From positions 413,531 to 445,915 of the forward strand of contig NZ_JANUQM010000008.1 of assembly GCF_030386795.1 (NCBI RefSeq): a DNA stretch of 32,385 nt, written 5' to 3'. The position numbers and the translations under genes are program-made. Below, piece by piece: positions 7,965 through 16,650 of the stretch (the stretch's first letter is position 1; every line of letters begins with the position of its first letter). A model generated the notes under the pieces. It saw nothing but the letters and a program-made list of their open reading frames with translations. It searched no databases and was not told the DNA's origin. This stretch comes from Streptomyces sp. S.PNR 29 (lineage in GTDB: Bacteria; Actinomycetota; Actinomycetes; Streptomycetales; Streptomycetaceae).

Positions 7965-9917
7965 TTATGGCGTCTGGATGCGGCGCGGCAGGTCGGCTTC
8001 GGTGCCGTCGAAGTCGGGGCGTACGCCGTGGGCGGCCATGATCTGGTCGTTGGAGGTGCCGGCGGCCACCATCGGCCACACCATCGCGTCCTCGTGGACG
8101 ATGAAGTCGACGACGACGGGCCGGTCGTTGATCTCGTTCGCCTGGGTGATGACCGCATCGAGGTCGGTGGCGTCCTCGCAGCGCAGCGCGACGCAGCCCA
8201 GTGCCTCGGAGAGTTTCACGATGTCGGGGATGCGGGTGCCGTGGCGGGCGTGCCGGCTGGCGCCGATCTGGGAGCCGGCCCGGTGCCCGGTGTGGTCGGC
8301 GTGCAGGACGGTGTTGGAGTACCGGCCGTCGTAGAACAGGCTCTGCCACTGGCGGACCATGCCGAGGGCGCCGTTGTTGATGACGGCGACCTTGATGGGG
8401 ATGTCGTTCAGGGCGCAGGTGGCCAGTTCCTGGTTGGTCATCTGGAAGCAGCCGTCGCCGTCGATCGCCCACACGGTCGTGTGCGGGCGGCCCGTCTTGG
8501 CGCCCATGGCGGCCGGGATGGCGTATCCCATGGTTCCGGCGCCGCCGGAGTTCAGCCAGGTGGCGGGGTGTTCGAAGGCGATGTAGTGCGCGGCCCACAT
8601 CTGGTGCTGGCCCACGCCTGAGGCGAACACGGTGCCCTGGGGGGCGAGTGTGCCGATGCGTTCGATGACCTGCTGCGGGGACAGGCTGCCGTCGCGGGGC
8701 AGGTCGTAGCTGAGCGGGTAGGCCGCGCGCCAGCGGCCAAGCTGCTGCCACCAGGTGGCGTATCCGCTGCGGGCGGCCTGACCGGTGTGGCCGCGCTGGT
8801 GCTCGGCGCGCAGGGCCTGCGCCAGGTCGGCGATGACGGCGCGGGCGTCGCCCACGATCGGCACCTCGGCGGCGCGGTTCTTGCCGATCTGGGCGGGGTC
8901 GATGTCGGCGTGCACGACCTTGGCGTGCGGGGCGAAGGAGTCGAGTCTGCCGGTGACGCGGTCGTCGAAGCGGGCGCCGAGCGCGACGATGAGGTCCGCT
9001 TTCTGCAGTGCGGCGACGGCGGTGACCGCGCCGTGCATGCCGGGCATGCCCACGTGCAGCGGATGGCTGTCGGGGAACGCGCCGAGCGCCATCAAGGTGG
9101 TGGTGACCGGTGCCCGGGTGAGTTCGGCGAGGGCTTTGAGCTCGGCGGTGGCGCGGGCCTTGAGCACGCCCCCGCCGACATACAGCACGGGCCGTTCGGC
9201 CTGGGCGATCAGCCGGGCGGCCTGGCGGATCCGGCCGGGGTGCGGCCGGGCCGGTGCCTGGCCGGGCCGCGGGGTGCGGGCAGGGGGCGGGTAGGGGGTT
9301 TCGGCTTGCAGGGCGTCTTTGGTGATGTCGACCAGGACCGGGCCGGGGCGGCCGGTGGAGGCGGTGCGGAAGGCCTCGGCGATCGCTGCGGGGATGTCCT
9401 TGGCGTTTGTGACCAGGACGTTGTGTTTGGTGACCGGCAGGGTGACGCCGATGATGTCGACTTCCTGGAAGGCGTCGGTGCCCAGCAGGTGGGCCGGCAC
9501 CTGGCCGGTGATCGCCACGAGGGGGACGGAGTCGAGGTAGGCGTCGGCGAGGGGGGTGACGAGGTTGGTGGCGCCGGGGCCGGAGGTGGCCATGCACACG
9601 CCGACCTTGCCGGTGGCCTGCGCGTATCCGGTGGCGGCGTGCCCTGCGCCCTGCTCGTGCCGCACCAGGATGTGGCGGATGGCGGCGGAGTCCATCAGCG
9701 CGTCGTAGGCCGGCATGATCGCGCCGCCCGGGATGCCGAACACCGTCTCGCAGCCGGCTTCTTCCAGGGCGCGCACGAGGGCGCGGGCGCCGGTGAGGGG
9801 GGTGCTGTCCGGCCGTGGGGGAGTGCGGGGTGGGGCGGCGGGTGGGGTGCTGTGGACGGTGCCGGGGACGAGGCGGTCGTCTTCGGCGGGGTGTGAGCGC
9901 TGGGTGGTGGCCTTCAT
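7965..9917 (-). CDS. ilvB: acetolactate synthase, catalytic (large) subunit
   Basis: A 650-residue thiamine-diphosphate enzyme that condenses two pyruvates to 2-acetolactate (or pyruvate with 2-oxobutyrate), the first step to valine and isoleucine precursors. Visible motifs are 'FGIPGGAIMPAYDAL', catalytic Glu in 'RHEQGAGHAATGYA', 'SGPGATNLVTPLADAY', and the ThDP-Mg site 'DGDGCFQMTNQELATC...NNGALGMVRQWQ'. An N-terminal extension of about 40 residues is Pro-rich. The start ATG 9917 has GGGAGCGAGG upstream, overlapping the E2 stop; an earlier ATG at 9947 is possible. No regulatory small subunit (ilvN) is adjacent, which could make it insensitive to valine. It is the last gene of the 2-oxoacid dehydrogenase operon, so it likely boosts 2-oxoisovalerate for starter-unit supply rather than general growth. 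Confidence 0.93.
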   Translation of the reverse strand: MKATTQRSHPAEDDRLVPGTVHSTPPAAPPRTPPRPDSTPLTGARALVRALEEAGCETVFGIPGGAIMPAYDALMDSAAIRHILVRHEQGAGHAATGYAQATGKVGVCMATSGPGATNLVTPLADAYLDSVPLVAITGQVPAHLLGTDAFQEVDIIGVTLPVTKHNVLVTNAKDIPAAIAEAFRTASTGRPGPVLVDITKDALQAETPYPPPARTPRPGQAPARPHPGRIRQAARLIAQAERPVLYVGGGVLKARATAELKALAELTRAPVTTTLMALGAFPDSHPLHVGMPGMHGAVTAVAALQKADLIVALGARFDDRVTGRLDSFAPHAKVVHADIDPAQIGKNRAAEVPIVGDARAVIADLAQALRAEHQRGHTGQAARSGYATWWQQLGRWRAAYPLSYDLPRDGSLSPQQVIERIGTLAPQGTVFASGVGQHQMWAAHYIAFEHPATWLNSGGAGTMGYAIPAAMGAKTGRPHTTVWAIDGDGCFQMTNQELATCALNDIPIKVAVINNGALGMVRQWQSLFYDGRYSNTVLHADHTGHRAGSQIGASRHARHGTRIPDIVKLSEALGCVALRCEDATDLDAVITQANEINDRPVVVDFIVHEDAMVWPMVAAGTSNDQIMAAHGVRPDFDGTEADLPRRIQTP

Positions 9918-9937
9918 GGTGGTGTCGCCTCGCTCCC

Positions 9938-11233
9938 TCAGGACCATGTGATCAGCCGGTTGGGGTCCTCAAGGACGGCCGCGGTGTCGGCGAGGACCTT
10001 CGAGCCGAGCTCTCCGTCCACCAGCCGGTGGTCGAAGGAGAGCGCCAGGGTGGTGACCTGCCGGGGCTTGACCTTGCCGCGGTGCACCCAGGGCCTGGGC
10101 CTGATGGCGCCGGCCGCGAGGATCGCACTCTCGCCGGGGTTGAGGATCGGTGTGCCGGTGTCGACGCCGAAGACGCCGATGTTGGTGACGGTCACGGTGC
10201 CGCCCTGCATCGCCGCCGGGGCGGTGGTGCCCGCGCGTGCGGTGCTGACGAGGTCGTCCAGGGCCCGGGCCAGTTCGGGGAGGGTCTTGGCCTGGGCGTT
10301 TTTGATGTTGGGCACGATCAGTCCGCGGGGGGTGGCTGCGGCGATGCCGAGGTTGACGTACTGCTTGTGGACGATCTGCTGGGCCGCCTCGTCCCAGGCG
10401 GCGTTGACGGCGGGGTTGCGGGCGATGGCGGTCAGCAGGGCCTTGCAGATCAGCAGCAGGGGAGTCAGGCGCAGGCCGGTCATCTCCGGGTCCTGCCTGA
10501 GCCGTTGGAGGAGTTTCATCGTGCGGGTCACATCGACGCTCACGAATTCGGTGACGTGCGGTGCGGTGAAGGCCGATGCGACCATGGCGCGGGCCATCGC
10601 CTTGCGCACCCCGGTGACGGCGACGCGTGTTTCCCCTGCGGCGGTGTCCGCTCCCGGCGCCGCCGCGGGGGGCTGGACGGCCGCGGGGGGCGCGGCCGGC
10701 TGGGGCGGGGCCGCGGCGGCGTGCGCGGCGTGTACGTCGTCGCGGGTGACGGTGCCGCCGGGGCCGGAGGGGATGACGGCGCGCAGGTCGACACCGAGGT
10801 CCTTGGCCAGTTTCCGCACCGGCGGCTTGGCCGGCGGCCGCGTCCCGCCCGCGGCGCCCGGCCCGCCGGATGCGGCGGCGGGGGCCTTGCGGGCCCGTCG
10901 CCGGGCCGGTGCGTCGGCGACCCCGTACCCGACCAGGACCGGCCGGCGTGGTGCGGCGGTTTCGCTCGGCCGGCCGGTGCCGGCCGTTTGGTCCGTCTCC
11001 TGCGCGACGGTGATGATCACGGTGCCGACGGCGACGGCCGTCCGCTCGGCCACGAGGAGCTCGTGCACCACCCCGGTGTAGGGGATGGGCAGTTCGACGA
11101 CGGCTTTGGCGGTCTCCACCTCGCACACCACCTGCCCGTCGGTGACCTCATCGCCCGGCTTGACGTACCAGGTGAGGATCTCGGCCTCGGTCAGTCCCTC
11201 GCCCACGTCGGGCAGGGTGAACTCACGCACCAC
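9938..11233 (-). CDS. bkdC: branched-chain 2-oxoacid dehydrogenase E2 (dihydrolipoyl acyltransferase)
   Basis: A 431-residue E2 protein. One lipoyl domain at the N-terminus carries the lipoyl Lys43 in 'VETAKAVVELP'. A small E1/E3-binding domain follows after an Ala/Pro-rich linker ('VRKLAKDLGVDLRAVIPSGPGGTVTRDDV'). The C-terminal catalytic acyltransferase domain ends with the active-site 'SFDHRLVDGE'. It passes the branched acyl group from E1 to CoA. Two adjacent GTG codons (11233, 11230) are possible starts; AGGAG lies 10 bases before the first. The single lipoyl domain and context favour the branched-chain over the pyruvate complex. The gene lies 16 bases after the E1 beta gene. No E3 gene is present, so E3 must be shared from elsewhere. 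Confidence 0.9.
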   Translation of the reverse strand: MVREFTLPDVGEGLTEAEILTWYVKPGDEVTDGQVVCEVETAKAVVELPIPYTGVVHELLVAERTAVAVGTVIITVAQETDQTAGTGRPSETAAPRRPVLVGYGVADAPARRRARKAPAAASGGPGAAGGTRPPAKPPVRKLAKDLGVDLRAVIPSGPGGTVTRDDVHAAHAAAAPPQPAAPPAAVQPPAAAPGADTAAGETRVAVTGVRKAMARAMVASAFTAPHVTEFVSVDVTRTMKLLQRLRQDPEMTGLRLTPLLLICKALLTAIARNPAVNAAWDEAAQQIVHKQYVNLGIAAATPRGLIVPNIKNAQAKTLPELARALDDLVSTARAGTTAPAAMQGGTVTVTNIGVFGVDTGTPILNPGESAILAAGAIRPRPWVHRGKVKPRQVTTLALSFDHRLVDGELGSKVLADTAAVLEDPNRLITWS

Positions 11234-11249
11234 AGCTTCCGCTCTCCTC

Positions 11250-12230
11250 TCAGTACGCCAGTGCGCGGTCGACGGCATCCAGCACCCGGTCCAGGTCGGG
11301 CAGGTAGGCCTCCTCCAGCCGCGAGGGCGGGTAGGGGCAGTGGTAGCCGCCGACCCGCAGCACGGGGGCCTCCAGGTGGTAGAAGCTGCGTTCGGTGATG
11401 CGGGCGGCGATCTCGGCCCCGGAGCCGAAGAACACCGGTGCTTCGTGCACGGTCACCAGCCGGTGCGTCTTTTCCACCGAGGCCTGCACGGTGTCGAAGT
11501 CGAGGGGGGACAGGGAGCGAAGGTCGAGGACCTCGACCGATGTGCCTTCCCCGGCGGCGACGTCGGCGGCGTCCAGGCACACCTTGACCATCGGCCCGTA
11601 GGCGGCCAGCGTCAGGTCGCTGCCGTGGCGGGCCACCACCGCGCGGTGCACGGCGGCGGGGGCGGCATCGACGTCGACCTCGCCCTTGTCCCAGTACCGC
11701 CGTTTCGGCTCGAAGAAGATCACCGGGTCGTCGCCGGTGACGGCCTGCTGCATCATCCAGTAGGCGTCGCCGGCGTTGGACGGTGTCACCACCTTCAGGC
11801 CCGCCACGTGCGCGAAGAGGGCCTCGGGCGACTCGGAGTGATGCTCCACGGCGCCGATGCCGCCGCCGTAGGGGATGCGGATGACGACGGGCAGCTTGAT
11901 CCTGCCCAGGGAGCGGGCCCGCATCTTCGCCAGCTGGGTGACGATCTGGTCGTAGGCGGGGAAGACGAACCCGTCGAACTGGATCTCCACCACGGGGCGG
12001 TAGCCGCGCAGGGCGAGCCCGATGGCGGTGCCGACGATGCCGGACTCGGCGAGCGGCGTGTCGAGCACGCGCTGGTCACCGAAGTCCTTCTGCAGGCCGT
12101 CGGTGACGCGGAAGACGCCGCCGAGCCTGCCGACGTCCTCACCCATCACCACGACCTTCGCATCGGCCGCCAGGGCACGGCGCAGCGACTCGTTGATCGC
12201 CTTCGCCATCGGCAACGTCGTCACGGTCAT
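11250..12230 (-). CDS. bkdB: branched-chain 2-oxoacid dehydrogenase E1 beta
   Basis: A 326-residue E1 beta subunit, the usual length. Conserved segments include 'ALAADAKVVVMGEDVGRLGGVFRVTDGL', 'VLDTPLAESGIVGTAIGLAL', 'EIQFDGFVFPAYDQI' and the His-containing 'AVEHHSESPEALFAHVAGLKVV'. It completes the thiamine-diphosphate site with E1 alpha and performs oxidative decarboxylation of 2-oxoisovalerate or related acids. The ATG at 12230 is only two bases after the E1 alpha stop codon, indicating translational coupling. Confidence 0.93.
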   Translation of the reverse strand: MTVTTLPMAKAINESLRRALAADAKVVVMGEDVGRLGGVFRVTDGLQKDFGDQRVLDTPLAESGIVGTAIGLALRGYRPVVEIQFDGFVFPAYDQIVTQLAKMRARSLGRIKLPVVIRIPYGGGIGAVEHHSESPEALFAHVAGLKVVTPSNAGDAYWMMQQAVTGDDPVIFFEPKRRYWDKGEVDVDAAPAAVHRAVVARHGSDLTLAAYGPMVKVCLDAADVAAGEGTSVEVLDLRSLSPLDFDTVQASVEKTHRLVTVHEAPVFFGSGAEIAARITERSFYHLEAPVLRVGGYHCPYPPSRLEEAYLPDLDRVLDAVDRALAY

Positions 12231-12232
12231 GG

Positions 12233-13312
12233 TCACTTGCCCCCGTCCCGGGCGTCGGCGAAGGAGGCCTGGTAGGCGGCGAACTGGGCACGCTCCTCCT
12301 CGACGAGGGCGTGCGCGCCGGCGTACACGTGCGCGAACAGGTCGCCGGGGCGGGGGTCGGGGGTGGCGCGCAGCCGCGTGCGCAGGTCCACGGCGCGCTG
12401 TTCGCACTGGGCCGCGACGGTGTCGAAGTAGGCGCCGTCGGCCCAGCCCTGGTGCTCCAGCAGCGTCCGTACGCGGGCCAGGGGGTCGCGCCGTTTCCAG
12501 TACTCGACCTCTTCGGCATCGCGGTAGCGCAGCGGGTCGTCGGAAGTGGTGTGCGCTCCCATCCGGTAGGTGAACGCCTCGATGAGGGTGGGGCCTTCGC
12601 CGTCCCGGGCCCGCTCAAGCGCCCACCGGGTGACGGCCAGGCAGGCCAGGACGTCGTTGCCGTCGACGCGGATGCCGGGGAAGCCGAAGCCGTCGGCGCG
12701 CTGGTGGAGGGGGACGCGGGTCTGGCGTTCGTTGGCCTCGGAGATGGCCCACTGGTTGTTCTGGCAGAAGAACACGACGGGGGCGTGGTAGACGGCGGCG
12801 AAGTTGAAGGCCTCGCTGACGTCGCCCTGGCTGGTCGCGCCGTCACCGAAGCACACAAGGACGGCGCCCGGCGCGCCGTCCTTGGCCAGGCCCATCGCGT
12901 ATCCGGTGGCGTGCAGCACCTGCGAGCCGATGACCAGGGTGTAGAGGTGGAAGTTGTTCTCGGCCGGGTCCCAGCCGCCGTTGCTGACGCCGCGGAACAT
13001 CCGCAGCACCTCCAGCGGGTCGACGCCGCGGCACAGGGCGATGCCGTGGTCGCGGTAGCTGGGAAAGACGTAGTCCGCCGCGCCCAGGGCGTGGCCGGCA
13101 CCGATCTGGGCGGCCTCCTGCCCCAGCGAGGACGGCCACAGGCCCAGCTCGCCCTGGCGTTGCAGAGTGACGGCCTCGGCGTCCAGCCGGCGGCTCAGCG
13201 CCATGTCGTGGTACAGCTTTCTGAGGCTGTCGGGGGAGAGCTCGACCTCGTGGTCCGGGTGGGGGGTCAACTCCCCTTCGTGGGTGAGGAACTGCACGGT
13301 TGCCGTTGTCAC
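12233..13312 (-). CDS. bkdA: branched-chain 2-oxoacid dehydrogenase E1 alpha
   Basis: A 359-residue ThDP-binding subunit. The cofactor motif runs from 'GDGATSQGDVSEAFNFAAVY' to 'FFCQNNQWAIS', and the regulatory-loop region reads 'YRMGAHTTSDDPLRYR', which is typical of branched-chain rather than acetyl-transferring dehydrogenases. The start is GTG with GGGAGG six bases upstream. It heads a four-gene operon (E1 alpha, E1 beta, E2, acetolactate synthase) driven by a SARP-type promoter. The set should turn pyruvate-derived 2-oxoisovalerate into isobutyryl-CoA, or other 2-oxoacids into 2-methylbutyryl- or isovaleryl-CoA. Confidence 0.93.
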   Translation of the reverse strand: MTTATVQFLTHEGELTPHPDHEVELSPDSLRKLYHDMALSRRLDAEAVTLQRQGELGLWPSSLGQEAAQIGAGHALGAADYVFPSYRDHGIALCRGVDPLEVLRMFRGVSNGGWDPAENNFHLYTLVIGSQVLHATGYAMGLAKDGAPGAVLVCFGDGATSQGDVSEAFNFAAVYHAPVVFFCQNNQWAISEANERQTRVPLHQRADGFGFPGIRVDGNDVLACLAVTRWALERARDGEGPTLIEAFTYRMGAHTTSDDPLRYRDAEEVEYWKRRDPLARVRTLLEHQGWADGAYFDTVAAQCEQRAVDLRTRLRATPDPRPGDLFAHVYAGAHALVEEERAQFAAYQASFADARDGGK

Positions 13313-13359
13313 GCGAGCCTCCCTTGCACGCCGTGAGGACCGCTACGGCCCTCCTCCAG

Positions 13360-13402
13360 ACTGTGACGGGAACGCGTGGAGTCCCACTTGAAGGGTTCTG
13401 AA
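13360..13402 (-). promoter_or_regulatory. SARP-type promoter of the 2-oxoacid dehydrogenase operon
   Basis: On the minus strand TTCAGAA (13402-13396), TCAAGTG (13391-13385) and TCCACGC (13380-13374) are at an 11-bp period. Eight bp later is CACAGT (13365-13360), with A2 and T6. The GTG start is 47 bases downstream. Confidence 0.6.
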
Positions 13403-13848
13403 GCTGACACCGCCCCCGGCCGCGGCGGCCGGTGCCCGGTCCGGCGGGGAGGATGGGTGCCGGCGCCTTGTGAGGCCCGTCCGTGTGACGTCGCCCGGCC
13501 GGGCGTCAGGACACGAGGCGGTGCCGCCGGTGGGACGCGGTTTCGTGCGGGCGGCGGGCAAGCCGCCGGGGCGCGGGGCTGCACGGTCATCCCCGCGCAC
13601 CGCGCAACGTGTGCGGGCATACGACGGCGGCGGCCTGCGGGGGGCTGACCACCGGTCAGTGCCCCGAACCCCCCCCGGGCGTGTGCCGGCCGGCGGGCGG
13701 GAACCCGCCTGCGGCAGCACCCCGCGCACCGTCCCCGCCACACCCCCTGGGGGCTTGCCGCCGGCGAGAGGGCGCCCGGCCCAGGGCCCGGCGCCCGCCG
13801 CGTCCCGCACCAGCCGGGGCGGGCAGTCACCTCACCGCCGGGGGTCTG
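13403..13848. other. gene-free spacer with imperfect terminator hairpin
   Basis: 446 bases of very GC-rich DNA between the bkd operon promoter and the DinB-like gene. No credible gene is seen. An imperfect GC hairpin at 13770-13796 lies just after the DinB stop codon on the minus strand and could terminate that transcript. Confidence 0.5.
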
Positions 13849-14400
13849 CTACTGCCCTACCCGGCCGTCGATGCGTTCGCGCAGCAGATCCGCGTGCCCG
13901 CAGTGGCGGGCGTACTCCTCGATCCGGTGGACCCACAGCTCCCGCACGGCGATGCCGTCCCGGCCCACCCGCGCGCCCAGGTCCGGATACCCGGCCAGCA
14001 CCTGATCGGTGGCCGCCTGTTCGCGGGCGAGATCGGCGAAGGCGCCCTCGACCACCGCCTGTTCGGCGACGGCGTGCTCGAAGTCGGCGTCCCCGGCTCC
14101 GTACAGCTTCGGTGCCGGATGGTGCGGCAGGATCCAGTTGCGCCAGTCCCGCTCCACCTCGGCGAGATGACGGACCAGGCCCAGCAGGGACATGGTCGAC
14201 GGCGGCACCGACCGGCGTGCCAGTTGCTGCGGGTCCAGCCCCTCGCACTTCATCTGCAGGGTCAGCCGGTAGTTCCGCAGGAAGTCCTGCAGCGTGGCCA
14301 GCTCACCGTCCGGGCTGGGCCCGTCATTGTTGCGGGGGTCTTCCCCGGGGTCCGCCCACATGTCGGGGTGGACGCTGGCCTGGCTCCATCGCTCGGGCAT
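13849..14400 (-). CDS. DinB-like / DUF664 protein
   Basis: A 183-residue helical protein of the DinB/DUF664 superfamily, which includes thiol-dependent (mycothiol or bacillithiol) transferases and hydrolases. The expected metal-binding histidines are visible in 'VRHLAEVERDWRNW' and in the C-terminal 'HRIEEYARHCGHADLLRERIDG'. The first 45 residues form a loose acidic N-terminus. The start is uncertain: ATG 14400 has only GGTGAG nearby, and GTG codons at 14409 and 14418 are alternatives. It follows the terpene operon after a 214-base gap containing a hairpin, so joint transcription is uncertain. Detoxification of a reactive intermediate is a guess. Confidence 0.85.
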   Translation of the reverse strand: MPERWSQASVHPDMWADPGEDPRNNDGPSPDGELATLQDFLRNYRLTLQMKCEGLDPQQLARRSVPPSTMSLLGLVRHLAEVERDWRNWILPHHPAPKLYGAGDADFEHAVAEQAVVEGAFADLAREQAATDQVLAGYPDLGARVGRDGIAVRELWVHRIEEYARHCGHADLLRERIDGRVGQ

Positions 14401-14572
14401 GTCGCTCACCGGGTTCACGATGGGTGAGCGCCCCCCTGCGGTGCAAGCGGGTATTCGGGCGGGCGCGGCCCGCAGCACCGGCGGGCACGCCCCGCAACCC
14501 CCCGCCCCGGGGAGCACACAAGGGGGCGGCCCCCGGCGGGGCGCGGGTGTGCCGGGCGTCGCCACCGGCCGG

Positions 14573-14592
14573 CGGCCCGGCCCCCCGGGCCG
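14573..14592 (-). terminator. hairpin after the polyprenyl synthase gene
   Basis: An 8-bp GC stem (14573-14580 with 14585-14592) with a CCCC loop, 22 bases past the TAA stop of the prenyl synthase gene. It lies in the middle of the gap to the DinB gene. Confidence 0.5.
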
Positions 14593-14614
14593 GCGGCCGG
14601 CTGGCAGGGGGCGG

Positions 14615-15634
14615 TTACCAGCGGCGGCGGGTGACGGCTTCGGCCAGCAGGGTCAGGGCGTGCGCGCCCTCGGGCGCCGGATCTGCGGCCGCCAGCGCGG
14701 CCAGGGCCTGGGTGCGCTGCCGCTCGGCTTCCTGTTCGGCCCAGGCCCGTCCGCCCGCCCGCTCCACCAGCAGTGCCGCTTCACCGATCTCCTCCTCGCC
14801 CATCGGCTCATCGCTGCGCCGGTACAGCTCGGCGAGCCGGTGTGCGTGCGCACTGTCGGCGGACAGGGCCGCCACGACCGGCAACGACTTCTTGCGCCGT
14901 CTGAGGTCTGCTCCGACCGGCTTGCCGGAGACCGCGGTGTGGCCCCAGATGCCCAGGAGGTCGTCGACGAGCTGGAACGTCAGCCCCAGGTGGTGCCCGA
15001 ACCGCCGCAGCGCGTTCGTCCGCGCGGGGGACGCGTGGGCCGCCATGGCTCCCAGCACGCAGGCGCTGGACAGCAGTGCGGCCGTCTTGCCCGCGGCCAT
15101 GGCGAGGCACTCCGTGAGGGCGACGTCCGTGCGCTGCTCGAAGTCGCAGTCCTCGCTCTGCCCGGCGACCAGGCACAGCAGTGCCGAGCACAGCTCCTGC
15201 AACATCGCCGGCTCCTCGGCGAGCACTTCCATGGCGATGACGAGCAGTGCGTCGCCGGTCAGCACCGCCTGGGCGTCGCCGAACAGCGACCAGACCGTCC
15301 GGCGGCCGCGGCGCAGCGCGTCGCGGTCCATGAGGTCGTCGTGCAGCAGGGAGAAGTTGTGCACCAGTTCGATGCCGGCCGCGGCGGTGACGGCCTGTTC
15401 GGCAGCCACGCCCATGGCCTGGGCCGAGGCGAGGACGAGTGCTCCGCGTACGCCTTTGCCCCAGTCGCCGGCCGAGGGGTTGCCGTTTTCGTCCCGGAAG
15501 CCGAAGTGGTATTCCGCGACGGCGCGCGTGCGTTCGGGAAGCCGGTCCACCGCCTTGCGCAGGGCGGGCTCGGTCAGCTGGCGTGCCCGGGACAGAAGCT
15601 CCCAGGCATCGTGCTCGCAGGGCGCTGTGGTCAC
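14615..15634 (-). CDS. polyprenyl (probably geranylgeranyl) diphosphate synthase
   Basis: A 339-residue trans-isoprenyl diphosphate synthase that elongates allylic diphosphates with IPP. The first Asp-rich motif is 'LLHDDLMDRD' (Asp99, Asp100, Asp103) without the two-residue insertion of plant/bacterial type II enzymes. The second is 'QLVDDLLGIWG' (Asp224, Asp225), where the last Asp is replaced by Gly, as in many actinobacterial homologues. Phe94 sits five residues before the first motif, a position that sets product length near C20 in type I enzymes; C20 is therefore likely but C15 cannot be excluded. Start GTG 15634 overlaps the terpene synthase stop by four bases (GTGA), so the two are translationally coupled. 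Confidence 0.92.
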   Translation of the reverse strand: MTTAPCEHDAWELLSRARQLTEPALRKAVDRLPERTRAVAEYHFGFRDENGNPSAGDWGKGVRGALVLASAQAMGVAAEQAVTAAAGIELVHNFSLLHDDLMDRDALRRGRRTVWSLFGDAQAVLTGDALLVIAMEVLAEEPAMLQELCSALLCLVAGQSEDCDFEQRTDVALTECLAMAAGKTAALLSSACVLGAMAAHASPARTNALRRFGHHLGLTFQLVDDLLGIWGHTAVSGKPVGADLRRRKKSLPVVAALSADSAHAHRLAELYRRSDEPMGEEEIGEAALLVERAGGRAWAEQEAERQRTQALAALAAADPAPEGAHALTLLAEAVTRRRW

Positions 15635-16617
15635 GGGCGGCCCGCTTCCATCAGCGCGGTCTCCACGTATCCGTCCTCGTGCTGGGAGCGGTAGCGCTTG
15701 GTCCGCTGCGACCAGTCCAGATTGCCCCGCATCCAGGTCCGCATCCCGGCCAGCGCCGGCCGCAGCCAGGGCGCCTGGCCGCTCGGCCCCTGCCGGAGCC
15801 TGTCCTCGGCCTGCAGATACTCCTCGGTGCGCCGGCCGATGGCCGCGTGCACCTCCTCAAGCGCCCGCCTCTCGTCGAGCCGCCGGTGGTGCTGGATGAC
15901 GTAGACGAGGTTGTGGACCTCACCGAGTGAGCGTTCCTTGTCCAGGGAGTAGACGTCGTTGACCCAGCACACGACGTCGCATGCGGCGTCCAGCGCGCTC
16001 TGGAAGTCGGGTGTGCCGTAGGCGTGGGCGGGGATCTCGGTGTTCTCCGCGATTTCTATGAGGTCCATGCACACGTAGATGGCGCCGGTGTGACGCCGGT
16101 TGGCGATGTAGGACTCCTCGCTGGGGACCGATCCGCGCAGCCGGTTGTCGGCCTCCCACACGGTGGCCGCCGTCAGGCACTGTTCCAGATGGTGCGCGAA
16201 ACGCGCCCGCCACGCGGCCGAGGCGTCTTCGGCGGTGCGCCGCCACAGGTTTGCCAGTGCCCCGACGACCGGCGGCGCAGCCGCTGCCGGACCGGCGGGC
16301 GGCGCGTCGAGGACGTGGCGCATCAGCTTGACCGCGTGCGCCATGCGCTGCGGGGACCGGCCGAAGTCGCTGTCGTCGAGCTGGTCGTCCACCAGGAACA
16401 GCCACGCGAACCAGTCCGCCATGAGCTGCAGCCGTTCGGCGTCGGCCGTGGGATACACCAGCGCCGCGAACCAGCCGAAGTCGGCCCGCTCGAAACGCCG
16501 GCGTGCCCGGGTGCTGCGCAGCAGGCCGCTGTCGCTGGTCCAGGCGGCCAGATGCTCGCGGGCCGCTGCGGCGTGGGGGTTGACGGAGAACGGAAACGGG
16601 CAGGTGAGGTCGTTCAC
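15631..16617 (-). CDS. type I terpene synthase (bacterial class I cyclase)
   Basis: A 328-residue terpene cyclase, usual length for single-domain bacterial enzymes. All diagnostic elements are present: 'PFPFSVNPHA' at the N-terminus, the Asp-rich metal motif 'DDQLDD' (77-82), the pyrophosphate-sensor Arg near 174-175, the NSE triad 'NDVYSLDKE' (Asn220, Ser224, Glu228), and the C-terminal Arg-Tyr pair (308-309). It ionises a prenyl diphosphate and cyclises it to a hydrocarbon or alcohol. The substrate is probably GGPP given the coupled prenyl synthase, but the family also includes sesquiterpene cyclases. The start is GTG with GGAG eight bases upstream. The gene is 33 bases after the P450 stop. 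The product skeleton cannot be predicted from sequence alone. Confidence 0.93.
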   Translation of the reverse strand: MNDLTCPFPFSVNPHAAAAREHLAAWTSDSGLLRSTRARRRFERADFGWFAALVYPTADAERLQLMADWFAWLFLVDDQLDDSDFGRSPQRMAHAVKLMRHVLDAPPAGPAAAAPPVVGALANLWRRTAEDASAAWRARFAHHLEQCLTAATVWEADNRLRGSVPSEESYIANRRHTGAIYVCMDLIEIAENTEIPAHAYGTPDFQSALDAACDVVCWVNDVYSLDKERSLGEVHNLVYVIQHHRRLDERRALEEVHAAIGRRTEEYLQAEDRLRQGPSGQAPWLRPALAGMRTWMRGNLDWSQRTKRYRSQHEDGYVETALMEAGRP

Positions 16618-16650
16618 AAAGAGCTCCAGGGGTGCGAAAGGCGTGGACGC

